From Heliopora coerulea (Eukaryota; Cnidaria; Anthozoa; Scleralcyonacea; Helioporidae), in assembly GCA_030142905.1 (NCBI GenBank), contig JASJOG010000590.1:1-64000 (forward strand): a DNA stretch of 64,000 bases, read 5' to 3'. The notes beneath the pieces were generated by a model. It saw nothing but the letters and a program-made list of their open reading frames with translations, searched no databases and was not told the DNA's origin. Below are positions 1 through 34,058 of the stretch, one piece after another. Each line of letters begins with the position of its first letter. Within the stretch, counting starts at the first letter, position 1. Both the position numbers and the translations under genes were made by a program.

Positions 1-2068
1 TCATTTAAAGTCCTATCATACCAGTGAATAACTTGCACGAAGTATTTAGACATGTTATTGGTCTGCATGCCTCATATGACAAGTCCTCGTCTTGGTAAAA
101 GGAACTGTCCAGCCTAAAGTCACCCGTTCGGAATGCCTTCTGGATCTTCATTCCAGCTCTTCATTGTTATTTATAAAGCCTTCCAGGTTCCACTAAAGTT
201 CTTCCACCAGAAATTCTGGATTTCTTCAATACCAGGCGAGGTCCAATTCTTCCCTCCTCTTTATAACTTTTCCAATGGTCTCCTCACTTATCTCGATATC
301 TTGTACATCCCTGATCTTCTTTCTCAACTCCTCCTTCATTTTCACCATCCATGGTTGTTAAGTAAGTAATCTTCTCCTCTTTCCCACACGCCTCCCAACA
401 TTCCACGAATCTCTCCATTGCTAGGGGTTCACCCTTAAATTCCTTTGTACTATTCACTCTCTTGTAGAAAGCCCCTTCATCTGTTACAAATATTGCGTTA
501 TTCTTTCTTCTCTTCCTATTCTCCCACAGCTTTCAGCAATATCACTTTCTTCACCGTCAGCTCATCTAACCATTTCTCCGAGGCCTCCACAAGCTCCTGC
601 GTGTCCTCTTATCCTTTTTCTACATACTTCCTAGGTTCTTTTTTTTAGATCCTCACTTCTTTCCTCGTTGCTTTTCTTTGTGTCCTTCTGCGATAGAGTT
701 TCATTATTCACTCTCGCTATTCTCTGCCTTAGTGCCTTAATCTGGTGGCGTAACCTCCTCTCTCTTCTATTTCCTTCTCCCGTTCGATCTCCTTCCAATG
801 CCCGGGACTTTCATCTTGGCATTCAGTAATCTTGCTATTGCCCTTCCCATGGCAAAAAACTACATCTGTGATCTCCTCCAACTTAATGCTACTTTTGAGG
901 TGTTCGCTAACTATTTTATTTCCACACTTCGCTATTTCTGGAGGCAGTTTTTTAAGTTTCGGAAGTCTGTTCCTTTCTTCAATGATGGTCATATTTGTTG
1001 GTGTTAGCTGCACTAACTCCGCTTTGAAAACCTCTCTTAATGCTTCTTCTCCCTCTATCCCTGCTGCTTCATCTGCTTGTGTTTCTCTACCGTGTTCTTG
1101 TCCCACTTCTTTCTCTGACATGTCTACTACTCTTGCTGTCTCGTCCAATTCTCCATCCTCAACTCCTGCCTCAGTTTCCTTCTCCTCACCCTCCTCGTTC
1201 CTTTTTCTCATCAAGACAAGGTTCGCAATCTGTTTCTCCTTCTCAAATCTAGCAGCATTATCTCTCAGCAGGGCCGCCGAGAGGATGGGCAGGGGGTTCA
1301 ACTTGCGCCGGGCCCCTTACTTGATAAGGGTCCCCTAAAACGTTTGAGCTTCACGTTCTTGGCGTTACGAAGATTAAAGACAGTGACATAACGGACGGCA
1401 GTTGGGTTAGAGCAATAGTTACTGCCCTCAAAATGCAGGAAAACAGCGTTTCAGAGCGTTGGAGCCCCAAAAGGGGACGGGGGCCCTAAAGAAGGGGGCC
1501 CCAAGGACCGGGACTTATTACATATATGACGCCATCAAGGGCCCCAAATCAATATTTTGTCCCGGGCCCTGCAAAATCTCTCGGCGGCCCTGTCTCTCAG
1601 CTTTTGATCTTTTAACCGCTCTCCAAACTCCTGTTCCCATCCATCATCTACCCTCTTCATGAAACCAAGTCCACGTTCCCTTTCCTCCGTATCTATTTCA
1701 ACCAGTCGAACCTTCTTGGCTGTCGTCCAGTGCATACTCTCTGGTGGTGCTTCAGACTCAAGCTTCTCATATCGTCCTTCTAGCTGACCCATTACATCTT
1801 CCTCTGATTTGAACCGCCTGGTATTATCCACTAGGTTCTGGGCTGAGACAGTCGTCTTTGTCCGCGCTTCATTAGACCATCTCTTTTTAGCACGCTTCGT
1901 GAATCCGCTCCTTCACTCTCTTCAGTTTCTATCTACTTTCTCCTCCAAAGTCCACTCCGGCCTCTTCCCTCTCCCTCGGTTGTCCATTAATGCTCTAGTA
2001 ATATTCTCAGCTTGCACTGCATATCTTCGGTCTACAGCATCTACTTCTAAAGTTAAAGGTCGACTCAT
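1..2068 (-). pseudogene. Decayed non-LTR retrotransposon: N-terminal ORF and start of reverse transcriptase
   Basis: Read on the minus strand, an ATG at 2068 opens a charged, gag-like protein of about 45 residues (MSRPLTLEVDAVDRRYAV...) that ends in stops near 1930. A second frame continues the protein from 1831. The frame is then cut by a 324-bp insertion (1269-1592) and resumes from 1268 to 729. Below 700 the minus strand is broken by shifts, but the last 70 bases read RPITCLNTSCKLFTG, which is the conserved 'PITCLN..YK' start of a LINE-type reverse transcriptase. Upstream of it are partial matches to the region that precedes RT. The copy runs off the window, so the rest of RT is not seen. 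The family call (non-LTR) rests on the RT motif; the clade is not determined. The copy is non-functional. Confidence 0.7.
1269..1592. mobile_element. 324-bp hAT-type MITE with 15-bp TIRs and 8-bp target duplication
   Basis: The ends are perfect inverted repeats: CAGGGCCGCCGAGAG at 1269-1283 and its complement at 1578-1592. The flanks are a perfect 8-bp direct repeat, TCTCTCAG, at 1261-1268 and 1593-1600. An 8-bp duplication and a CAGGG terminus are typical of the hAT superfamily. The interior is GC-rich and has no transposase frame, so this is a non-autonomous element. It sits inside the minus-strand retrotransposon frame described above. Insert plus duplication adds 332 bp, which explains the change of reading frame across it. 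Confidence 0.88.
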
Positions 2069-2282
2069 GATTCCATGTCCCAACAGTTTGTATATGGACT
2101 ACTGGTAAGCTTTGTATGCACGGGAATTGTCAGTTCACCAGACGTTGCCCGGCTTATCAGGTAAAGCATTTCTTGAAACACAGGTTTGCCACCTCTGTGA
2201 GTTGTACCTTCACCACCTCCTGTCGTATCAGCCACCATTCTGGCATCCCCCCAGCACGTAATTCCACATTGGGATGATGGGT

Positions 2283-2440
2283 TTTACTGTCGGAGTTTTC
2301 CTTTCCTTAGACGATTGCTGCCACGCTGACGAGTTCCATCTACCCGGGTTTTTCTGTCGGGTTTCCCTGCCCTTAGACAATTGCTATACGCTAACGAGGT
2401 CCATCCGCTCAGTTTTCCTGTTAGGGTTTCCTTATACCCC
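2283..2440 (-). repeat. Tandem repeat of about 66 bp, two copies plus a partial third
   Basis: Two units share the core 'TTTT-CTGTCGG-GTTT-CC' followed by 'CCTTAGACRATTGCTRYACGCT' (starts near 2283 and 2350), and a third partial unit starts near 2415. The array lies just upstream of the ATG at 2068 of the minus-strand retroelement. It may therefore be its 5' leader or promoter monomers, as in other LINEs; that role is inference. Confidence 0.55.
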
Positions 2441-2540
2441 CTTCCTGTAACCCTAGGCAGGGGGGTTTGAGGGTCCTTCAACTTGCCCAAGGTGAACTCT
2501 CAGACTAGGGCAGGCAAGGAATCGTCTTACTTCTCCATTC

Positions 2541-3000
2541 TATTGTTATTATTATTAGTATTAATTATTATTTATTATTCATTATTATTACATATTATTA
2601 TATGTTATTATTATATATTATAATATATTATTATATATTATTATTATCATATTATGTTATCATATTATAATATTATTATATTATATTATTATCATATTAT
2701 ATTATTATTATATTCTATCTTATTATTATATACTGTATTATTATATTATTATATATTATTATATATTATGATTTATTATTCATTTTTATATTCATTATTT
2801 ATTATCATTATTATTTATTCAATTATTATTTATTATTAGTTACTATTATTTTTATTTATTATTACTTATTATGTTAATTATTTACTATTATTATTACTAT
2901 TATTATTACTATTATGATTACTATTGTTATTATTACCATTATTATTACTATTATTATAACTATTTCTATTATTATTTTTATTATTATCATTGTCATTATT
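2541..3000. repeat. AT-rich microsatellite (TTA/TAT)n
   Basis: About 460 bp of degenerate ATT/TAT triplets with occasional CTA and CAT. Apparent reading frames in it (poly-Tyr, poly-Ile) are artefacts of the repeat. The segment 3001-3260 after it shows no feature. Confidence 0.9.
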
Positions 3001-3260
3001 ATTCTCTGTTTCCCTCCCTCTCCTCCATCGTAAGGATATTGAAGCCTTGCACCTTAGCTTTTAATTATGAATAAATCAATAAATAATTACATTCTCGCCA
3101 TCATTGATATGGTAACACAAGTCCAAACTCTTGTACTGAGTATTAGCATAATTACACAGGTGATTATCGGAAACCCCGCGTGGTGCTTGGCTAGAAATTT
3201 GCGTCATAAATCTCAATACTTACGTACAGATGATTATAACAGTGAAGGCTCAGAAACAAA

Positions 3261-3328
3261 ATGGCGGCTACCTTTGTAAACGTTACCAAGATTTTAAAAC
3301 TGCTGGTTCTCTACTTTGTTTCGCCTGG
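3261..3328 (+). CDS. Candidate first coding exon of the PNP-Death gene
   Basis: ATG at 3261 lies in a good Kozak setting (AAAATGGCGG) and opens MAATFVNVTKILKLLVLYF..., ending at a donor GTAATA (3329). The exon ends in phase 2, which matches an acceptor CTCCAG ending at 3510. The PNP exon itself has no in-frame ATG before the conserved domain and is preceded by a stop at 3473, so an upstream exon is required. This is the best candidate in view, but the 182-bp intron has a poor pyrimidine tract. The alternative acceptor ending at 3503 would need a phase-1 donor, and the true first exon could lie elsewhere. Confidence 0.35.
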
Positions 3329-3510
3329 GTAATAACACTAAAACAATTGTTCGCCTTTGACTCAATGAATATTACAGAATAATCCTCTCCGTTTCGTCTC
3401 TGGGATCGTTCAACAAAATTCACGTCGTCTTTGATACTTAATGTAATGTTTTTGAAAAAATGTTGTCGCTTATAATTGACACATTCTACTCAACCGTTCA
3501 TAGGCTCCAG

Positions 3511-27634
<24,124 letters not shown>

Positions 27635-27778
27635 TGTATGCATTTGAAGAACTAAATTTGTTTTACAAAATTCAACGTCCTATGAACAATACGAGTCACT
27701 GGAATTTTTAACTGCGTCGGCTGAATTTAGACATTCTGCGAAGTTTCTGTGTTTAACGTGTAAAATCATGTCTAGAAA

Positions 27779-27788
27779 AATAAATAAA
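27779..27788 (+). terminator. Polyadenylation signal of the PNP-Death gene
   Basis: Two overlapping AATAAA hexamers (27779-27784 and 27783-27788) about 145 bp after the TAA stop, followed by a T-rich stretch (TTGTTTTTTT). Confidence 0.6.
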
Positions 27789-29624
27789 TGTTGTTTTTTT
27801 CTAGGGATACTGGAAATTTATATTTTTACTTTTATACTTATGACAAAATACCCCACGGTTAAGTGAAGAGAAAATTTCATGATACAACTCTTTACAGGGC
27901 CTACTGGCCGATTATTTTTGAGGTCTTTGAGGTCAGTCACTACAGCATGCGATCCTGCAGGATGTCTTCATTGAAGACAGAGAATGTTCCACGTGAAGGG
28001 CAACTGGACTCCTATGCGAGCATACGACAAAACGAAAAGCACGAGCAGGGCCGTAGCTAGCCTGTCAAAGTTGATGGGGGGGGGGGGGGATGCCGAACAA
28101 AAGTTTCCGAATGACAAAGGTTTTTATCCGAACCTTTCCGACTTAGATCAAGTGGGAAGCCGAAGCCCCGAGGATGCCTGTTTAAAATCCAGATGAGAAA
28201 TCAACATATAAGTACATTCGTTATGGGCAAATGTATCATATAAGTAAAAGACTCGCATATATAGGCTTTTGTTATCTGTGTTTAAGAACTTCTACATTGT
28301 TATGACTAAAAAATCTAAAACTATATTTGGTCTCTCGATTTGTCGCATTCTTAAAGAGGAAAGTGCAAGGAACAAACGTATGGTCGCGTACGACGCTATT
28401 AGCTGGCTAAGGGTTAGAGAAGGTAAGTGTTGATTCGGCCATTATTACTGAATGAGCAGAGAAATTCCGTCTCTGAAACAGCGACAAAATATGCGACTTT
28501 CTGATAGAATCAAAATAATGCCATTTCAATTTCCATTGCCTTTTTTTAAGTACTCATATCATGGGTTTTCGAGATGATACAATTTCGTTTGTTTTATGTT
28601 CTAATTTTTAAAGTCAGATAAACACCCAACAAACTATCACACTTGGCAGTATTTTTGCAGTTCAATACTGATTTATTTAACGAAAACCAATGGTTATCAC
28701 TGACCGTTTTCCAAGAATACATATTGATTGGGGATATAAAACTGAGACAATTTACTGAGATTGCCTTAATGTCGTTTTTTGTTACAGAAATTGGTTTGAA
28801 ATGAAAGAACTCTGATTTTTGTAAAAAGGCTAAAAATTGATGGAATTGAAATGCAGTTGTTTACTTTTGTACAGTTATTTTTGAGTTATAAAAACGGCCA
28901 GCCGCGATGAGCGGACGTTTAAAGGATACGGGTTATTCCAATGGGAATAACGTTGAAATCTAAGAGTCGTTCATACATGTGTTATTTTTGCCTCACGACT
29001 GAAATCTTGTCGGATGTGCTAAACTGACAAGAGCATCGAGGACGAATTGGAGCGGATCAAAAGAGGATATATTGCTGCATGGCTGTCATGGATTTATTGC
29101 ATACACCAGGATAACGATCACAACATACAATATCGGACGTGCACATGGACCGTATCAATCCAGTTTTATTACAACAGAAGCTCTTTTGTTTAATAAGGAG
29201 TCCCTCGACAATCTTGTTTACGAAATAACTTTGTACTGTACAACAAGCATCAAGGGCGGCAGAAGTGGGGGGAGGACTGTGGGTTATTATCCCCTACAAA
29301 ACCTAAAAGGTGGGGGAATATCCCCACGAATGGTGACATTGTCCCCAACAATTTTGCAGCGAAGCAAAGCCTTTATTGTTGTCATCGTTAGCCGTGCAAA
29401 GAATTCGAATGAGAATTGAGCCATTTTGACCAGCAACAAGCCACTGAAAACCTAAAATACATTCAACTACTAAAATAAAGATGAAATGCAGTGAATTTTT
29501 ATTGCCGTTTCTCGAAAGACTCGGCACGCTGTAGCGAAAAAAAAAAACTAACGTGTTTGTAAAAAAGAAACAAAGAGTTAACAGAAATTTAAAAATCAAA
29601 AAGTTCAATGAAAAGAATTAGAAC
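27789..29624. other. Intergenic, one possible hAT terminus
   Basis: At 28047 the sequence CAGGGCCGTAGCTAGCC resembles a hAT terminus and is followed by a 14-base G run, but no matching inverted end was found, so no element is called. Nothing else is supported. Confidence 0.4.
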
Positions 29625-30272
29625 AACAGCACGCCTTAGAATTCGGAAAATTGTGCTTTTTAGACAGTGATCCCAGGATCCCCAATGATTTCTTGAACAC
29701 TTGGACCTCGTCCTCACTAAACTCAAACTGTTCTGCCGTCATTGAAAACCATTAATGTTAATGCAACTATCAATGCAAATAGAAACTGTTATAGCCTCAC
29801 TTGGTGCCACCATGTATTGTTTGCAAGTTCCAGCTTTATCTCGTCCTATTAAAACTCTTTCACTATCGCGTGGGCTTTATCTGTGGCTTCATTTCCTTTG
29901 TTGGTGATGAACTCAGTCAAAAACGTTTTATCCTCGAGCTGTTGTTGAACCGTCAAATAAACCAGCTCTATTAATACTTTGTCATCTTCCTCAACTAAAT
30001 TATCCCCGATAGTTCACTGACAGTTAGTCTACTTTCTGTTCAGGCCTTTCCCTTCCCTTTCCACCTTTTCCTTGTAGCTTTTCACGTTTCATCCAGAGAT
30101 TGAGCTCCTAGACATCGGTTCTTTCTGCCAACTTGACCACCGTATAGTAATATTTGCTACTGTGTGTGTTTGTGCTGGAAAATTTAAAGCACGAGTCCAA
30201 CTTGGCTTGACACCCCCCTTCGTCGGTTTTGTTCGCAACGACCCTGATCCCACTAGGCTTGCCAGACTTCAT
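29625..30272 (-). pseudogene. Decayed, intronless coding sequence of unknown family
   Basis: An ATG at 30272 (minus) opens 54 codons (MKSGKPSGIRVVANKTDEGG... ending YYYTVVKLAERTDV) to a TAG. After a shifted stretch a second frame runs about 57 codons (GDNLVEEDDKVLIELVYLTV...GNEATDKAHAIVKEF) to a double stop. A third begins MTAEQFEFSEDEVQVFKKS and ends at 29625. Composition and length of the open pieces look like old protein-coding sequence, without introns, broken by at least two lesions. I do not recognise the family. Possibilities are a retrocopy of a host gene or an unrecognised transposon protein. Confidence 0.35.
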
Positions 30273-31295
30273 GAAAGAAGTCACTGTTAAACATAAGAGT
30301 GGAAGGTGACAAACACAATAGGCTACTTAAAACGTTTGACAGTTATTTTTTGAGTTGCAGGTCGAGTTATAAGGGAAAGACAAGAGACATTGTGAACAAA
30401 ATGTGCTGGATGTCAAACATTCATTTGGACCCACTGACGGAGAAATCGTTCAGTTAGGTGAGAAAAGGTCATCGGCACGAAAACTATTCCGTATAAAAAA
30501 TATTTTTGAATGCCATAAGTAATTTTTCACTGACGGCCTGCTCGCTGTGGTAGTGAAATATCAAAGATTCTTCATCGTCACGGTGGTACTTAATTCCAAG
30601 CTATTTCTTGGGTTAGTGCAATGGCCAAGCGTATGATTGCGTAGCGCTCATAAAATGAATTGGATTTTCTAACATGGTGATGATCAGACTCCATTACTCG
30701 TCCAAGAGATAAGCTTTTATTCATAGTCGTGATTCAAACACGCATAGCGTTGCAAGACTTGAGTAAAGCGTTAAAAAACATAGGCCGCTAGGCGAGTGTT
30801 TTTCGCTTTTCGAAAGTCGAGCAGCATCCCAAGTGTTTGGATCACAGTATCCAAACAAGGGAATCCATTTGGTATTTCTTTTATAAAATAACGACAGATG
30901 AAAAGGAGTTAACTTATTAAACACAATGATGAAGTAAGCAATTCTCAAGAATATCCTCAACTAACGCACCAAGCTTATGAAGATCGAACCCTGATCAACA
31001 AAGCGAAGCCATTTCAACGCGGTGACGAAGAGGAAAATCAAGTATGTTTTTTAAAGCTATTTGAGAGTCAACTAACGTACCAAGTGTTTGGATCACAGTA
31101 TTCGAACAAACAAAAATCGTTACGTATTTCTTTCATGAAATAATAAGGCGAAACGTACAAAACAAACTTCAGTACATTTTTGGCGGGAAATTTTCCGTGT
31201 TTGGATACTCTTATCCAAACACGGGTATTAACCAATCAAGCTTGCGAACGAGTCACGTTATTTTATAAAACCCTATTAGCTAGCTAAACTGTTCT
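30273..31295. other. Intergenic, no supported gene
   Basis: Two near-identical short segments (AAGTGTTTGGATCACAGTAT at about 30831 and 31081) suggest a diverged local repeat. Nothing else seen. Confidence 0.45.
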
Positions 31296-31520
31296 CCCTG
31301 GAGGGACAGTAATGGCCACCCCTCATGGGTCCAGTGTTACTACAGGAGGAAACCGGAGTACCCAGAGACAACCTACTATGTTTGGTAGAGTCAAAATCGA
31401 CTACACTCTTCCAACATGTGACAAAAATAACTTTAATCAGATATCTGCCCGGAGCCGGAAGCGAACCGTAGTCAAAGTGGTGAGAAACGCGCACTACCAC
31501 AGTCCCTCCAGCAACTAATG
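31296..31520 (-). mobile_element. tRNA-derived SINE, minus-strand copy
   Basis: On the minus strand the unit starts in GGAGGGACTGTGGTAGTGC (A-box) and has CGGTTCGCTTCC (B-box) about 35 bp later. The body is shared with the plus-strand copy at 50440-50665 and ends CACTGGACCCATGAGGGGTGG. About 225 bp. SINEs are Pol III transcribed and mobilised by LINEs. Confidence 0.7.
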
Positions 31521-31542
31521 TTCTACTTTTGCGTAACAATTG

Positions 31543-31558
31543 CCCCCCCCCCCCCCCC
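31543..31558. repeat. Poly-C tract
   Basis: Sixteen or so consecutive C just after the SINE. Confidence 0.9.
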
Positions 31559-32097
31559 TCAATATCAAACATTTTCCACCGACAATACCCCAGCTCCAGT
31601 GTTTACCTGCCGATAACTCTTCAATTAAGTATGCAGTTACACTGGCGCATATCTACGATTTCTCGTGACACAATTGTCGACAATGTAACCCCACATCGAA
31701 TAGCTGGCCATTGCATTTATTGTCAGCCCAAGCAAAATCATATTATACAGTGGTGCTTATGCTAAAACCTCAGTTCTAAATCACGAGTTAAAGTCAGTCT
31801 CAGTATAATACGAAGTTCCCTGAAATGCAATTTCGTCGCTGGGTAAAATTGCTTCTGAGTACAGTGCAATAATTTACGAAGTACATAAAATTTAAGAAAA
31901 AGGCAAAGATATTGGTGAAGGTGACATTGTGGAGATGAATACGTTCGTCGATAGGTGCCAAGATGACTTCTGCAGTTGGGACGGTGGTGACATCTTTGCA
32001 AACATCCAAACAGAATAGAATGAGGCAGCAAGGCCAGCACCTGGGGAATGAGTCAGACAATGCATTTGTTAAGGCGGTGTTGAAGACCTGGTCAAAG

Positions 32098-32495
32098 GAT
32101 TCAACTTCAAACAGAAATTCTTCATGAAAATCTGACACTGACGAAGTCAACTGAAAAACGTTCATTTTTCAGTTGACTTCAGCAGTGTCATATTATCATG
32201 AAAAATTTCTGTTCATGTATATCTCTGTATATGATCCTGAAATAGAATTGAAGCACTGCACATCCTCGCATGGATAAGCGTTAAGTTGTTGGGAGAATAT
32301 CTCCTAAACTAATGTTGGATAAAAACTCGCCTCCGATCCCTGTGGACTCGATGTCTCACAAAGTAGAGCGACGGACCGGTATCTCGAAGGTGCGAGTTCA
32401 AATCCGGCTGGAATCAACGTTTTTCAGTTGACTTTGGCAGTGTCACATTATCATGAAAAAATTCTGCTCATATATATCTCTGTGGATGACCCTGA
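32098..32495. mobile_element. tRNA-derived SINE with three copies of its tail
   Basis: 32338-32410 has a tRNA-like head with A-box-like TCTCACAAAGTAGAGCG and B-box GAGTTCAAATCC. Its tail (CGTTTTTCAGTTGACTT..GCAGTGTCA..ATTATCATGAAAAA) at 32418-32495 also occurs at 32160-32245 in the same sense and at 32098-32157 inverted. The inverted and direct tails at 32098-32245 form a hairpin without a tRNA head. Confidence 0.6.
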
Positions 32496-32505
32496 AACAA
32501 TCCTA

Positions 32506-32680
32506 CTTTGTTGGACAACATTGTTGCATCCAACATTGTTTAATCGTTTGCCACGCTATGTTCATCGAACATTTTTGTTGGAAAGGATGTTTGAATTACT
32601 TTTGCTTCCGATCAAAATGTGATCCAACATTTTGATTTGTCCAACAGATGTTGGAGAGTTTGGTCGTTTGTCCAACAAAG
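32506..32680. mobile_element. MITE of 175 bp
   Basis: Terminal inverted repeats CTTTGTTGGACAA at 32506 and TTGTCCAACAAAG ending at 32680, with several internal CCAACAT/ATGTTGG motifs. No clear target duplication. Confidence 0.5.
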
Positions 32681-32881
32681 TCGCATTGCTGAAATGGAGG
32701 AGCTGGGAACACACGCTAATCAGATATTACCAATAAGCCATGTGATTCAACACTGGAAAGGTTGACATATATGTTAAAAACCATACTAAACAACCCGGTA
32801 CGGTGAAAGTAATGAAAGTTTGTAAGGATTCCGACAGTGAAAACACGACTAGTCATGACGAATCTAGACGAAGTCTCCGGG

Positions 32882-33302
32882 CAGGATTCGTACACTATTG
32901 GTCCATAAAAATTCCACGACTTTTCCATGACCATATTTACAAAAATCCATGACTTGGAAAAGCTAGAAACAATGAAACGAGCAGAACAGGGGCTCCGTCG
33001 AACCAAAGGGGTAGATGAGACCCAGTATCAGAATTGAAGTGCACGGCTAAGCGATGATAAATTAAGGTTACGAGTATCGTAGATACAATTTTTGCGATAC
33101 TTTTTACGTTCATTAGTGGCCCCAAGAAACTTGAAAATGTGAGCAAAGAAAATTGAGATAGAATTATTTACTGATTTAGGAGAAATCTAATTTTCCATGA
33201 CTTTCCACGACTGACACTAATTTTCCACTTTTTCCAGGCCTGGATTTTGAAATTTTGACTTTCCATGACTTTCCAGGTTTTCCATGACCCGTACGAACCC
33301 TG
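32882..33302. mobile_element. hAT-like non-autonomous element rich in TCCATGAC motifs
   Basis: Left end CAGGATTCGTAC and right end GTACGAACCCTG are imperfect inverted repeats of the CAGGGTTCGTAC type. Both subterminal regions carry repeated TTTCCATGACTT motifs. An 8-bp target duplication is not evident, so the family call is by end sequence only. Confidence 0.5.
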
Positions 33303-33884
33303 CCGAGGAAAATTTTGTTAAGGTGGTCTTATACAAAAACAAGGAAATTTCTGACTTTTTTAAAAAGTGGAAATTTATGTGCATCTAGTGAGAGAGAGGG
33401 TTAGCCAGACCAAAAATACACTATTCGCAGTAGAGTAGTTGTCATGGTTACCAAGCTACGTTACCCCCATGGTGAAAAATCGGGTTAAATTTCGAACACG
33501 ATATCTAAATAACTAATGGCGGTATGAGTCTGGAATAACTTTTAATTAATCACTTATTATTACCTAGGAGATGAACCAAAATCATTAATCTGCTATTTAA
33601 AAGGTAGCTATAATCAACGATTAACCTTTTCAATGTGGCCAGTATGTGATGAGCTGTTTGACTTAAGAGTAAATTATTTCATGATTATGCAGCAGAATTA
33701 CATTCTTTTGGTTCATCTCCTAGGTACATTCATATTTTATAATTCCTGAAAGTTTCGTACTAATTGCTTACATATTCTTTGAGAGACCTTGCATGAAATA
33801 TTGGTAATCGGCCGACTTTGTTAACATAATTTCTCAGTAGCAACAGAGTCAATACACATTTAAAGAAAACGATATATTTTTTGA

Positions 33885-33930
33885 AAGCATACATGTTTCG
33901 ACAACTTCAAGATGCCATCTTCAGTGCAGA
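33885..33930 (-). ncRNA. Hammerhead-like motif at the 3' end of the 34-35.7 kb PLE
   Basis: Minus strand: GCA, CTGAAGA, stem II GGCA/TGTC (one G-U), GAAAC, stem III ACA/TGT, A, then TGC. Stem I has only three pairs, so the fold is weaker than at 18365. Confidence 0.4.
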
Positions 33931-34058
33931 ATGAATGATGTGAGGTAATATGATACAATAATATATGAGTTAGGATATGAATAAATTATTTACAGTTGAT
34001 GAGGAAGTGATCTGCCTACAAATACAGGATTATTTGCATAAAGTGATGATAGGTGTAT

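Noticed and set aside
28047..28100. hAT element starting CAGGGCCGTAGCTAGCC
   Set aside because: No matching inverted end or target duplication within reach.
28346..28422. Possible exon reading RMVAYDAISWLRVRE with donor GTAAGT
   Set aside because: Good donor and acceptor, but no partner exon, homology or stop; kept out of the feature list.
31760..32165. 121-codon minus-strand frame
   Set aside because: No recognisable domain and it overlaps the inverted SINE tail.
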